Assembly: GCA_903937385.1 (NCBI GenBank)
Contig: CAIZZF010000015.1
Coordinates: 62,001 to 126,000 of the forward strand
DNA: 64,000 nucleotides
From: an uncultured Holophagaceae bacterium
GTDB taxonomy: Bacteria; Acidobacteriota; Holophagae; Holophagales; Holophagaceae
Direction of reading: 5' to 3'
The translations under genes and the position numbers were made by a program. Under the pieces are notes generated by a model. The model searched no databases. It was not told where the DNA came from and was given only the letters and a program-made list of their open reading frames with translations. Shown here one piece after another: positions 52,659 to 61,564 of the stretch. Each line of letters begins with the position of its first letter. Position 1 is the first letter of the stretch.

Positions 52659-53450
52659 CTAGCGGGCCTTCCCGGGCGGCGTGGTCAGCACGTCGAGGAG
52701 CGCCGCGGTCTCGGCGTCGGGCTGGCCGTCATAACGCGCGGGGCGGTATTTCATCTGGAAGTTGGCCAGGACCTGTTTCGTTGTGGGGTCCAGGCTCCCG
52801 GTGACCGGCAGCGCGAAGCCATGCTCGCCCAGCTTGGTCTGGAACCACGTGAGGTCAGGCAGGCTGGCCTCGTAGCGCACCCGCCGCTCGGCCACCGCCG
52901 CGGCATCCGGCCAGGGGATGAGGCCCTCGTCCGCCAGCCGCTTCCAGGGGAAGGTCGGGCCCGGGTCCACCTTGCGAGTGGGCGCGATGTCGCTGTGGCC
53001 AAGGATGCGATCGGGCCGGATCTGGTGCCGGGCGACGATGTCCTTGACCAGCGCGATCACCGCATCGATCTGGGCCTTGGGGTAGTCATGAAAGACGATC
53101 CCGTCGGGGCCCTGGATATCCCCCGCGTTCTGGATCTCGATGCCGATGGAAGCGGCATTGAGCTGGGTCTGGCCCTGCCAGGAGCTGCGCCCGGCGTGGT
53201 AGGCCCGCTGGCTCTCGTCCACCAGCTGATAGACCTGCACGGGGCTGTCGCGCACCAGGTAGTGGCTGCTCACCGGGCCCTCCGTGAGGATCTTAACCGA
53301 GGCCTCCCAGGTGCCACCCGTGAAGTGCAGGATGAGGAACTGGGCCCGGCTGTCCTGGCTCTTGGCCCGGTAGCTGTGGTCGATGGCCGGCTGCCGCACG
53401 CAGCCCAGGAAAGCCAGCACCAGTAAGAGACAGGCAAAGATCCGGGTCAT
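52659..53450 (-). CDS. N-acetylmuramoyl-L-alanine amidase lipoprotein with peptidoglycan-binding domain
   Basis: The product is 263 residues. A lipobox (AFLGC, Cys17) is followed by an amidase_2 domain: LILHFTGGTW (His), SSHYLVRD, GHSDIAPTRKVDPGPTFPW (His and Lys/Asp). A C-terminal PG_binding_1 helical domain lies at about 200-255 (FALPVTGSLDPTTKQVLANFQ). This is the AmiD architecture: an outer-membrane-anchored amidase acting on (anhydro)muropeptides. It is the last gene of the minus-strand amino-sugar operon and overlaps the kinase gene by ATGA. Confidence 0.94.
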   Translation of the reverse strand: MTRIFACLLLVLAFLGCVRQPAIDHSYRAKSQDSRAQFLILHFTGGTWEASVKILTEGPVSSHYLVRDSPVQVYQLVDESQRAYHAGRSSWQGQTQLNAASIGIEIQNAGDIQGPDGIVFHDYPKAQIDAVIALVKDIVARHQIRPDRILGHSDIAPTRKVDPGPTFPWKRLADEGLIPWPDAAAVAERRVRYEASLPDLTWFQTKLGEHGFALPVTGSLDPTTKQVLANFQMKYRPARYDGQPDAETAALLDVLTTPPGKAR

Positions 53451-54403
53451 GACTCGAGCTCCTGGAGAAGGGGGCGGGGCGTGCCCGTCAGGGCGCCCAG
53501 GGCAAGCCGCGCGGCGGCGTGCTCACTCCGGCTGGCGCGCAGGGCGAAGGCCGTGCCGCCGGGCAGCGCGGCCTGCATGGTCTCGGCGATGAGCGGGTGC
53601 AGGGTGGCGGCCCGGCCGCTCAGGGCCACAGGCCGGGGGCCGTAGCGGCTGATCATCGTCAGCGCCAGCCGCGCGAGCTCCGTGCCCGCCGCGCGCAGGA
53701 TGTCCTGAGCCGCGGGGTCCCGGTCCGCGGCGCGCGCCACGGCCAGGGCCAGGCGGCCGATGTCGCCGCGGTTGCCTCCGTAGACGTGCTTCCGCGTGTG
53801 GGCCCAGTCCGAGCCGCCCACCAGGGCGAACAGCTCCTCGGCCAGGGGCGAGCCGTGCCAGGCGCCCGGGTGCTCGTCCTCAGCGCGCCAGACGTGGCGG
53901 AGTCCCTCGCGGGCGATCCAGTAGCCGCCGCCGCCGTCATCGATGAGCACGCCGCGCCCGCCCGCGCGGTGGAGCACGCCCTGACTGTCCAGGTAAGCGG
54001 CGACGGAGCCCGTACCCGCGTAGACCAGATAGCCCTGCCCCGGGGCGAAGAGGTCCAGGTAGGTGGTCTCGATGTCGCTGCTCAGGGTGATGGCCTCCTC
54101 GGGCAGTCCTAGTGGGCCCGCGAGGAGTTGGACCAGCGTGTGGCCCGTGGCGCCAAGGCCGGTCAGGCCCGCGTGAACTCGGCCCGGACGCCCCACGCCC
54201 AGCACCGCCAGGGCCAGAGACTCTAGGGTCGCCGCGACCCCGGCCTGCCCGGGTCCGTTCAGGTCCAGCGTGCTGATGGCCGGCACCTGGCCCTCCGCGA
54301 CGATGCCCCCGAGCGGGCTCGCCAGCGCCCACCGGGTGGCCGTGCCCCCGGCGTCGATGCCGAGTGCCAGGAGTCCGGTTGGTTCTGGTGTTCCCTGCTG
54401 CAT
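53447..54403 (-). CDS. BadF/BadG-family amino-sugar kinase (GlcNAc/MurNAc kinase-like)
   Basis: The product is 318 residues and cytoplasmic. The ASKHA-fold phosphate motifs are visible: LGIDAGGTATRWALA (phosphate 1), HAGLTGLGATG, YAGTGSVAA (phosphate 2), IDDGGGGYWIAREGLRHV and VALSGRAATLHPL. The family covers eukaryotic-type GlcNAc kinases and bacterial MurNAc/GlcNAc kinases such as MurK. In this operon, with murQ and a deaminase, it most likely phosphorylates MurNAc, GlcNAc or anhydro-MurNAc-derived sugar at position 6; no AnmK is in the window. Confidence 0.88.
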   Translation of the reverse strand: MQQGTPEPTGLLALGIDAGGTATRWALASPLGGIVAEGQVPAISTLDLNGPGQAGVAATLESLALAVLGVGRPGRVHAGLTGLGATGHTLVQLLAGPLGLPEEAITLSSDIETTYLDLFAPGQGYLVYAGTGSVAAYLDSQGVLHRAGGRGVLIDDGGGGYWIAREGLRHVWRAEDEHPGAWHGSPLAEELFALVGGSDWAHTRKHVYGGNRGDIGRLALAVARAADRDPAAQDILRAAGTELARLALTMISRYGPRPVALSGRAATLHPLIAETMQAALPGGTAFALRASRSEHAAARLALGALTGTPRPLLQELES

Positions 54404-54419
54404 AGGCTGCCCTGAGACG

Positions 54420-55955
54420 TCAGTTTCGCGCGTCTGGAATCAGTGTGGGGGGACTTTCCAGGCCGGTCCGACTCACGGAGGAGGCCAAGGCCCGATCGAG
54501 CGGGCTGCCCTGGAAGCTGGCGGGGATGTCGCCCGTTCCGCCCGGCAGGGTGAAGAAGCGCCAGCTCCGGCCATAGCGGGCCCAGACCGCCAGCAGCAGG
54601 TCGGCTTGGCCCTCGGTCCGCTCCACCCGCAGCATCGGGGCCGTGGCGGAGGCCCGCCGGAGGCCCACCGTGGGCGCAGCGGGCACCGCGCCCGGCAGCC
54701 ACGCCGCCACGGGCACCAGGGCGGGACCGTCGTAGAGCGCCGTGAGGGGTCCCCCGATGCCGCCGTAGTCCTTCTTTAGCGCCACCATGCTGAAGTGGGC
54801 ATGGCCTGGGCTGCCCGGCCGGAGGCGCGTGAGCTGGATCTGGCCCGTGATCTCGCTGACGGGCCAGGGTTCCACGGCACCCAGCCGGCTGGTGAAGAGC
54901 CCTGGCCAGACCGGTCGGCCCATGGGGTTCTGGGCGCGCCAGCTGTCCAGCAGGGGACCGAAGGGCTGCTCCGGAGCCTCGGTGCGCCAGTAGAGCTGCG
55001 GCACGAAGTAGTCCAGCCAGCCCTGCTCGAGCCAGCGCTCGGCGTGGGCGTAGAGTTCGTCGTACTGGCTGAACCCCGCGACGCCCGGAGGCCGCCGGTC
55101 GGGCCGGCCGAGGCCGAAGGGGCTCACGCCCACGCGGACCTGGGGCTTCACCCGGTGGACCTCTTGGTAGACGCGTTCGACGAAGCGGTCCACCTGGTCC
55201 CTGCGCCAATCAGCGCGGCTGAGGGTGCCGCCCCGGCCCAGGTAGCCCAGCCAGGGGGCCTCATCCGGGAAGTCGACCTTCAGCCCCGCGGCGTCCTTGA
55301 CGGGATAGGGGTAGAAATAGTCGTCGAAGTGCACGCCGTCCACCTCGTAGCGGCGCACGACATCGAGGATGACCGCGAGCACGTGGGCGGCGGCGGCGGG
55401 CTCTGCGGGATCCAGCCAGAGCTGATCGCCGTAGGTCCGGACCAGCTCCGGGTGCTGGCTCGCCACGTGGCTGGGCGCCAGGGGCGAGCGGCCCGTGGAG
55501 TGCCGGGCCCGGTAGGGGTTGAACCAGGCGTGCAGCTCCAGACCGGCTCGGTGGGCCTCCTCGATCCAGAAGGCGAGCGGATCGTAGAAGGGCTCTGGCG
55601 GCTTTCCCTGGGTGCCCGTGAGGTACTCGGACCAGGGCTCCAGGGCCGAGGCGTACAGCGCGTCCGCGGCGGGCCGGACCTGCAGGATGAGGGTGTTGAG
55701 CCCCAGCTCGCGGGCCCGCTGCACCAGGGCGCGGGCCTCGGCCTTCTGGGCCTCGGTGCTCAGCTTCGGGCTGCTGGGCCAGTCGATGTTGGCTACGGTC
55801 GCCACCCAGGCCGCACGGAACTCCCGCGGCGCCGGGGGTGGCGTGTCGGAGACCGCGGGCAGCAGCTTGGGCCGCAGACAGCCCGCAAGCAAGACCAGCG
55901 CGAGCAGGGCCAGCAGGGGCGCGCCGAGGCGGCGCTTCAGGCCTTGATGAACCAC
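54420..55955 (-). CDS. GHL10-family glycoside hydrolase-like lipoprotein (DigH/YddW-like)
   Basis: The product is 511 residues from a GTG at 55955, with GGAGG 5 nt upstream; the gene overlaps the next upstream gene by 19 nt, and the longer frame is a shadow. A lipobox (VLLAGC, Cys26) is present. The family domain starts REFRAAWVATVANIDWPS and includes GLNTLILQVRPAADALY, HAWFNPYRARHS, GVHFDDYFYPYP and FVPQLYWR. E. coli DigH is an outer-membrane lipoprotein that cleaves peptide-free glycan strands, matching the amidases encoded beside it. A carbohydrate-binding-like C-terminal beta region follows. Confidence 0.9.
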   Translation of the reverse strand: MVHQGLKRRLGAPLLALLALVLLAGCLRPKLLPAVSDTPPPAPREFRAAWVATVANIDWPSSPKLSTEAQKAEARALVQRARELGLNTLILQVRPAADALYASALEPWSEYLTGTQGKPPEPFYDPLAFWIEEAHRAGLELHAWFNPYRARHSTGRSPLAPSHVASQHPELVRTYGDQLWLDPAEPAAAAHVLAVILDVVRRYEVDGVHFDDYFYPYPVKDAAGLKVDFPDEAPWLGYLGRGGTLSRADWRRDQVDRFVERVYQEVHRVKPQVRVGVSPFGLGRPDRRPPGVAGFSQYDELYAHAERWLEQGWLDYFVPQLYWRTEAPEQPFGPLLDSWRAQNPMGRPVWPGLFTSRLGAVEPWPVSEITGQIQLTRLRPGSPGHAHFSMVALKKDYGGIGGPLTALYDGPALVPVAAWLPGAVPAAPTVGLRRASATAPMLRVERTEGQADLLLAVWARYGRSWRFFTLPGGTGDIPASFQGSPLDRALASSVSRTGLESPPTLIPDARN

Positions 55956-57079
55956 TGCTTCCTCCACATCCAGACTGCGACCGCGAAGATGGCCAGGTTG
56001 AACAGGACTGCGAAGACCAGTGAGGCGTTGGCCGGAGACAGCGGCAGGGTGGCCAGGGCCAGAAACAGCTTCTCCTTGAGCGTGATGGAGCCCGCGGGGC
56101 CCGCCACGTGCAGGACCTGCAGCACCCGCCCGACCAGCCCCGACAGGACGAACAGGGCCAGCGCGTTCATGCCGTAGATCGTGAGCGGCAGGCAGAGCCG
56201 CCGCGCGACCCGGGTGACCGCGGGGCTCGCCTCGTCCAGCAGCGCATGGAAGGCCGCGAGGAAGAGGCACGCCCAGCCTGCGGTGAAGACGGCATAGGAA
56301 GGGGTCCACAGGTTCTTGTTGATGGGGAGCAACACGGCGCCCAGGCCCCACCCCAGCGCCAGGAGGGCCAGTCCCGCCAGCAGCAGTCCTGCGGCCTTGG
56401 GCAGGCGCTGGCGGGGCGCCTGGAGGTAATAGCCCGCCAGGACACCGAAGAGCAGACTGGCCGTGGCCGGCAGGGTGCTGACCAGGCCCTCCGGATCCCA
56501 GGTCCTGGCGCTGGCCCAGAGGTGCCCGCCCAGCAGCAGGCGATCCAGCCAGGCGCCGAAATCCAGCCCGGGCGCCAGCCGGCCCGCGGCCACGACGCCA
56601 TCGGTCCCCGGCACCGGCACCAGCAGCATCAGCACGAGGTAGAGCCCGCAGAACCCGAAGATGCCAGCCAGGACGGCCCGCCAGCGCCCCCAGAGCACCA
56701 GGGGCGCCGCCAGGACGATGGTGAGGGCGATGCGCTGGAGCACCCCCGGGATGCGCAGGGTGGCCAGCTGGAAGCTTGGGATCAGGTTGAGCGCGAGGCC
56801 GATCAGGAAGATCACCGCCGCGCGGCGCGCCAGGGTGCGGAGCAGGGCCAGTCGGTTGCCCTCCTCCTGGGCCCGGCGGCTCAGGGAGAGGGTCATGGCC
56901 AGCCCTGCCGCGAAGAGGAAGAAGGGGAAGATCAGGTCCGTGAAGGTGCAGCCGTTCCAGGAGGCGTGGGCCAGGGGACCGTGGATGGCCTTCCAGCTGC
57001 CCGGATTGTTCACCAGCACCATGCCCGCGATGGCGAAGCCGCGGAAGGCGTCCAGGGAGCCCAGGCGCTGGCCAGTCAC
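55937..57079 (-). CDS. NagX-like multi-pass membrane protein (DUF5009 / heparan-glucosaminide acetyltransferase-like)
   Basis: The product is 380 residues with about ten hydrophobic segments. The family N-terminus RLGSLDAFRGFAIAGMVLVN and the FTDLIFPFFLFAAGLAM segment are diagnostic. Relatives are the predicted inner-membrane N-acetylglucosamine-pathway protein NagX and lysosomal glucosaminide acetyltransferases. Inferred role: transmembrane acetylation or handling of amino sugars. It overlaps the AmpG-like gene (ATGA) and the DigH-like gene. Confidence 0.85.
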   Translation of the reverse strand: MTGQRLGSLDAFRGFAIAGMVLVNNPGSWKAIHGPLAHASWNGCTFTDLIFPFFLFAAGLAMTLSLSRRAQEEGNRLALLRTLARRAAVIFLIGLALNLIPSFQLATLRIPGVLQRIALTIVLAAPLVLWGRWRAVLAGIFGFCGLYLVLMLLVPVPGTDGVVAAGRLAPGLDFGAWLDRLLLGGHLWASARTWDPEGLVSTLPATASLLFGVLAGYYLQAPRQRLPKAAGLLLAGLALLALGWGLGAVLLPINKNLWTPSYAVFTAGWACLFLAAFHALLDEASPAVTRVARRLCLPLTIYGMNALALFVLSGLVGRVLQVLHVAGPAGSITLKEKLFLALATLPLSPANASLVFAVLFNLAIFAVAVWMWRKQWFIKA

Positions 57080-58371
57080 GCGGGACCCCGGCGGCCGAAG
57101 GCGGGGTCGATGCGCAGGAAGGCCGTGAGGATGATCGACGGCACCGTCGCGCAGCAGACCCAGATGAAGAAGTTCAGGTAGCCCAGCCGCTCCTGGATCC
57201 AGCCGCTCGCCATGCCCGGCAGCATCATGCCCAGGGCCATGAAGCCCGTGGCGATGGCGTAGTGGGCGGTCTTGTGGGCGCCATCCGCGATCATGACCAT
57301 GAACATGATGTAGGCCGTGAAGCCGAACCCGTAGCCGAACTGCTCAAAGGCGATGGCGCTGGCGATGGTCGCCAGGCCCGTGGGCCGGAAGATGGCCAGC
57401 AGGACGAAGGCCAGGTTGGGAAGGTGCACGGCCAGGGTCATGGGCCACAGCCACCGCTTCAGGCCCATACGGGAGATCATGAAGCCCCCGGCGAGGCCAC
57501 CGGCGGTGAGGGCGAGCATGCCGACCGTGCCATAGGCGAGCCCCACTTGCGCGGTGCTCAGGCCCAGGCCGCCCTTCGCGGCGGGATCCAGCAGGAAGGG
57601 CGTCACCATCTTGATGGCCTGGGCCTCGCCCAACCGGAAGGTGAGCAGGAAGCCCAGGGTGAGGGCGAGGTCCCGGCGGGCGAAGAAGGTGCGGAAGGTC
57701 TCCACGAAGCCCTTGAACAGGCCCAGGCCTTCCTCCGCGGGGCGGTCCACGGCGGGGCGCGGCAGGATGAAGCGGTGCCAGGCGAAGAGGCTGAGGAAGA
57801 GCGCTGCCAGGAGCCCGAACACCGCCATCCAGGCCCGCCGCGGATCCCCCGTGCGCTCGGTTAGCTTGCCCGCCATGAGCACCAGCCCGCCCTGCCCCGC
57901 AATCATGGCGGCCCGGTAGAAGGCGCTGCGGAGACCCACGAAGGCCGCCTGCCGCTGCTCGGACAGGGCCAGCAGGTAGAACCCGTCCGCGGCGATGTCG
58001 TGGGTGGCGGACGCGAAGGCGATGAGCCAGAACATGGCAAGCGTGTAACGGAAGAAGGACGACCCGGGCACCGTCAGCGCCAGCATCGCAAAGGCGGCGC
58101 CCACCACACCCTGGAGCAGGTAGACCCAGGACCGCTTGGTGCCCAGCAGGTCCACCACCGGGGACCAGAGGGGCTTGATCACCCAGGGCAGGTAGAGCCA
58201 GCTGGTGTAGAGGGCGATGGCGGTGTTGGGCACGCCGAGGTTCTTGTAGAAGACCACCGACAGCACCATGACGGTGACATAGGGCAGGCCCTGGCCGAAG
58301 TACAGCGAGGGCACCCAGGCCCAGGGGGAGGCGGTCCACCTCGCGGTGCGGGGGGCAGGTTCCTCGGGCAC
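57076..58371 (-). CDS. AmpG-like muropeptide permease (MFS)
   Basis: The product is 431 residues with about 12 transmembrane segments. It starts WAWVPSLYFGQGLPYVTVMVLSVVFYKNLG and has SWLYLPWVIKPLWSPVVD and ATHDIAADGFYL, typical of the AmpG subgroup of MFS. AmpG imports GlcNAc-anhydroMurNAc and its peptides. Its place between murQ and nagX supports that assignment; the cargo after periplasmic amidases would be peptide-free disaccharide. It lies just downstream of murQ. Confidence 0.88.
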   Translation of the reverse strand: MPEEPAPRTARWTASPWAWVPSLYFGQGLPYVTVMVLSVVFYKNLGVPNTAIALYTSWLYLPWVIKPLWSPVVDLLGTKRSWVYLLQGVVGAAFAMLALTVPGSSFFRYTLAMFWLIAFASATHDIAADGFYLLALSEQRQAAFVGLRSAFYRAAMIAGQGGLVLMAGKLTERTGDPRRAWMAVFGLLAALFLSLFAWHRFILPRPAVDRPAEEGLGLFKGFVETFRTFFARRDLALTLGFLLTFRLGEAQAIKMVTPFLLDPAAKGGLGLSTAQVGLAYGTVGMLALTAGGLAGGFMISRMGLKRWLWPMTLAVHLPNLAFVLLAIFRPTGLATIASAIAFEQFGYGFGFTAYIMFMVMIADGAHKTAHYAIATGFMALGMMLPGMASGWIQERLGYLNFFIWVCCATVPSIILTAFLRIDPAFGRRGPA

Positions 58372-58372
58372 G

Positions 58373-59260
58373 TCAGTCCCGGAGCGCCGCGCGCACGCTG
58401 CCCTGCACCATCGCCAGCCGCTCCCGCGCCTGGTCCGGGCCGAGGGCCTTGAGCACGGCGACGATCGCCGTCTTCACCTGGCCGCCGCAGGCTTCGAAGG
58501 CCGCCTGCGCCCGCGGCTCATCCGCGCCCGTGGCGAGGCCGATGAGGCGGATCGCGCGGCGGACCAGCTTGGCGTTGGTGGGCCGCACATCGACCATGAG
58601 GTTGCCGAAGACCTTGTGGAGCCGGACCATCACCGCTGAGGAGAAGGTGTTCAGGGCGATCTTCTGGGAGGTGCCAGCCTTGAGCCGGGTGCTACCGGAG
58701 ATGACCTCCGGGCCGGTGTCGAGGGTGATCCCCACCTCGGCTCCGGCAGCCAGGGGGGAACCCGGGTTGTTGGCGATGCCGATGGTGAAGGCCCCGGCGG
58801 ACTTGGCCGCCGCGAGGGCGCCCAGGGTGTAGGGCGTGGCGCCAGAGGCCGCGAGCAGGAGCACGACATCGGTGGGGCCCGGCTGCAGCTCCGCAAAATC
58901 CCGGGCGCCCCGGTCCTGGTCATCCTCGGCGCCCTCCACGGCGGCGTAGAGGGCGGAAGGCCCCCCGGCCAGCAGGGCCAGGGCCCGGTCCGAGGGCCAG
59001 GAGAAGGTCGGGTTCAGCTCGACGCTGTCGAGCAGCCCCAGGCGCCCGGAGGTCCCAGCCCCCACGTAGATGAGCCGACCGCCGGCCTGGAGCCGCGGCA
59101 CCGCACCCTCCACGGCCTGGGCCAGCTGGGGGGCGGCGTGCTGCACGGCGACGGCGGCGACGGCCTGGTCCGCAACGAAAGCCTCGACCAGCTCGCGGCT
59201 CCCGTACTCGTCGAGCCGGTCGTGGCCGGGATAGGGCTGTTCCGTGCGGGACATCAGCAT
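58373..59260 (-). CDS. murQ: N-acetylmuramic acid 6-phosphate etherase
   Basis: The product is 295 residues from the ATG at 59260, 4 nt after the deaminase stop. The SIS fold and family motifs are clear: RLIYVGAGTSGRLGLLDSVE, ALYAAVEGAEDD, GIANNPGSP, and TRLKAGTSQKIALNT. MurQ removes D-lactate from MurNAc-6-phosphate and yields GlcNAc-6-phosphate. The product then needs NagA, which is not in the window, before the adjacent NagB-II-like deaminase. Confidence 0.96.
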   Translation of the reverse strand: MLMSRTEQPYPGHDRLDEYGSRELVEAFVADQAVAAVAVQHAAPQLAQAVEGAVPRLQAGGRLIYVGAGTSGRLGLLDSVELNPTFSWPSDRALALLAGGPSALYAAVEGAEDDQDRGARDFAELQPGPTDVVLLLAASGATPYTLGALAAAKSAGAFTIGIANNPGSPLAAGAEVGITLDTGPEVISGSTRLKAGTSQKIALNTFSSAVMVRLHKVFGNLMVDVRPTNAKLVRRAIRLIGLATGADEPRAQAAFEACGGQVKTAIVAVLKALGPDQARERLAMVQGSVRAALRD

Positions 59261-59264
59261 GGCA

Positions 59265-60284
59265 TCACCGGGTCTTCGTGACTTTGGAGAGGTGGGGCGG
59301 ATGGTCCGGGTCAAAGCCCCGGGCCCGGGAGAGGGCCTCGACCATGGGATAGAAGCTCTGGATCGCTGAGATGGTGTCCAGCTCGGGATGGGGCGCCGGG
59401 ATGAGCGGCAGGTCGACGCCGGGCACCTCGGGGGGTGCCGCCAGGAGCACCCGCGCCCCCTGGATCCGGAGGTCGTGGGTCAGGGCAAGCAGGCCCGCCT
59501 GCGCCGGGCCGCGCGGGGCGAAGACCAGGAGCGGGAAGCCCTCCTCCACGATGGCCATGGGACCGTGCCGGACTTCGGCGCCGGAGAAGGCCTCGGCCTG
59601 GATGCCGCAGGTCTCCTTCAGCTTGAGGGCCGCCTCGCTGGCGATGGCGAGGCCCGTGCCCCGCCCCAGGATGAACAGCCGGTCCACGCCGACGAGGGCC
59701 TTCGCTCCTGCGGACCAGTCCACGCGGGCGGCAGCTCCCAGGGCGGCCGGCAGGGCCTGCAGACCCGCTGCGAAGGCAGGGTCCTGCTCCCAGGCCGAGA
59801 CGATCCGTGCTCCCGCCACGAGCTGCCCGATGAAGGACTTGGTGGCGGCGACACTGCGCTCTTCGCCCGCCAGGAGCGGGAAGACCCGGGTGGCCTCGCG
59901 GGCCAGGGGCGACTCGGCATCGTTCACCAGGGCCACGGTGGTGGCGCCGTTCCGGGTGAAGTAGGCCATGGGATCCACCAGGTCGGGGCTCTGGCCTGAC
60001 TGCGAGAACGCCAGCACCAGCAGACCCGGCTTGGCCAGGTTCGCGTGGTAGAGCGTCACCAGGGACATGGGCAGCGAGGTCACCAGCCGGCCCAGGCGCG
60101 CCATGATGAGGTAGGCCGTGTGCTGGGCGGCATGGTCCGAGCTGCCCCGCGCCAGGGTGAGAATCCCGGTCGGAGGATGCTCCCGGAGGAATGCGCCGAA
60201 GGCCTCGTAGCTGCCATCGTTCGGGTTGAGCAACCGCGCCACCGCTGAGGGCGCCTCCCGGGCCTCGGCGAGCATGCGGCTCAA
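59265..60284 (-). CDS. SIS-domain glucosamine-6-phosphate deaminase (NagB-II-like)
   Basis: The product is 339 residues. The best start is TTG at 60284, with AAGGAG 6 nt upstream; the ATG at 60275 and TTG at 60311 are alternatives. Two SIS domains resemble the isomerase half of GlmS without its amidotransferase: TLARGSSDHAAQHTAYLI, SQSGQSPDLVDP, ERSVAATKSF, ILGRGTGLAIASEAALKLKE and AEVRHGPMAIVE. NagB-II enzymes of this type turn GlcN-6-P into fructose-6-P. It heads the minus-strand operon and is divergent from nagZ. Confidence 0.88.
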   Translation of the reverse strand: MSRMLAEAREAPSAVARLLNPNDGSYEAFGAFLREHPPTGILTLARGSSDHAAQHTAYLIMARLGRLVTSLPMSLVTLYHANLAKPGLLVLAFSQSGQSPDLVDPMAYFTRNGATTVALVNDAESPLAREATRVFPLLAGEERSVAATKSFIGQLVAGARIVSAWEQDPAFAAGLQALPAALGAAARVDWSAGAKALVGVDRLFILGRGTGLAIASEAALKLKETCGIQAEAFSGAEVRHGPMAIVEEGFPLLVFAPRGPAQAGLLALTHDLRIQGARVLLAAPPEVPGVDLPLIPAPHPELDTISAIQSFYPMVEALSRARGFDPDHPPHLSKVTKTR

Positions 60285-60453
60285 GCCGAGCTCCTTCCAG
60301 AAGCGGCCCAACTTCCGGCGAAAGCAGTGTTCGCGGGATCGGACAGGCGGGTCACGGCGGGGAAGGGCATGAAAAAAAACCTAACAGGCGATCAGGGGCC
60401 TTGGCGAGCGGCATTTCGGATCGTCGCAGGCGGGTGCTGCGAACCAGCCCGCG

Positions 60454-60482
60454 TTGAGAGCCGGGGTCGATCCCGGTAGGCT
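60454..60482 (+). promoter_or_regulatory. nagZ promoter
   Basis: TTGAGA (60454-60459), a 17-nt spacer and TAGGCT (60477-60482) put the transcription start near 60489, about 46 nt before the chosen nagZ start. This also excludes translation starts at or before 60482. The divergent 250-nt gap otherwise shows only an A-run at 60373-60380. Confidence 0.5.
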
Positions 60483-60534
60483 TCGGGGTGCGGTCCGTGC
60501 GCTCCTGCCTCGGCCGAGGGCCCCGGGAGGTTGC

Positions 60535-61548
60535 TTGTTCGCTGACTTCGGAAGCACGATCTGGATGGGTGTCCAAGCCCAGGATGCCGCGGATGTCCCC
60601 ACCAGCCTGGTGCCGGGCGGCGTGGTGCTGTTCGCCCGCAACTTCGATCCCGACCCGGTGCGGGGACCCGGCCGCTGCCATGCCCTGATCGCGGAGCTCC
60701 AGGCCCGCTGGGGGCAGGAGGTCCCGCTGGCCATGGCCATCGATCAGGAAGGGGGCCCTGTCTCCCGCCTGAAGACCTGGGTGGGCGAGACGCCCTCCTT
60801 CCGCCACATCTGGACCAGCTCCGGCGCGGCCGGCGCCGAGGCCTGGGGACGCCTGTGGGGTGAGGGCCTCAGCCTGCTGGGCTTCAACATCGACTTCGCG
60901 CCCCTGGTGGACCTGCATGACGGGATCCCGGGTACGGGCCTGGGGGACCGGCGCGCCTCCGGCGATCCCGCGGAAGCCACCGAAGCGGCGGAGGCCTTCC
61001 TCCGCGGCCTCGAAGGCCAGGGCGTGAAGGGCTGCCTCAAGCACTTTCCCGGCCTGGGCGGCACGCGGGTGGACAGCCACCACTCCCTGCCGGAACTGAC
61101 GGATGCCGAGGCCATCACGCGAGCGGTCCTGCCCTTCCAGAAGCTGGCCTGCCCGGACCGCCTGGTGATGGTGGCCCACGTCCGCACGCCCTGGACCGGG
61201 GACCTGCCCGCCAGCCTTCACCGCGCCCACGTGGCCGGGAACCCCTGGGGCGTCCAGGCCGCCTGGGTCACGGATGACCTGGAGATGGGCGGCGTCGCCG
61301 CCTGGCCCTGGCCTGAGCGGATCCGCCTGGCCCTGGAAGCGGGCCACCTGGGCCTGCTGGTCTGCCAGTCCCAGGCGGCACTGGAAGGCACCGTGGCGGC
61401 GCTGCAGGCACTCCCGGAGGAGCTGGTGCGCGGAGCGGTTGAGGCCGGCCGGGCCTACCGGCGCACCCTGACGCCCCCGAGTACCGCTGCCTTCGATGCA
61501 CCTGCCTGGAACGACTGGGTGGCCCGAGTGCGGCAGGCCGCAGGCTGA
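60535..61548 (+). CDS. nagZ: beta-N-acetylhexosaminidase, GH3 (NagZ)
   Basis: The product is 337 residues from a TTG at 60535, 4 nt after GGGAGG; a longer open frame begins inside the promoter. GH3 motifs are AIDQEGGPVSRL, KHFPGLGGTRVDSHHSLP (the His/Asp acid-base loop of NagZ) and WVTDDLEMGGV (nucleophile Asp). It has no signal peptide, so it acts in the cytoplasm on GlcNAc-anhydroMurNAc imported by the AmpG-like permease. In the usual motif the loop reads PGHG; here it is PGLG, a small departure. Confidence 0.94.
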   Translation: MFADFGSTIWMGVQAQDAADVPTSLVPGGVVLFARNFDPDPVRGPGRCHALIAELQARWGQEVPLAMAIDQEGGPVSRLKTWVGETPSFRHIWTSSGAAGAEAWGRLWGEGLSLLGFNIDFAPLVDLHDGIPGTGLGDRRASGDPAEATEAAEAFLRGLEGQGVKGCLKHFPGLGGTRVDSHHSLPELTDAEAITRAVLPFQKLACPDRLVMVAHVRTPWTGDLPASLHRAHVAGNPWGVQAAWVTDDLEMGGVAAWPWPERIRLALEAGHLGLLVCQSQAALEGTVAALQALPEELVRGAVEAGRAYRRTLTPPSTAAFDAPAWNDWVARVRQAAG

Positions 61549-61564
61549 GGATCTCAAGCAAAAA

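Noticed and set aside
60454-60534. Earlier start for nagZ
   Set aside because: The upstream TTG is itself the -35 element of the nagZ promoter, and the added residues do not resemble NagZ.
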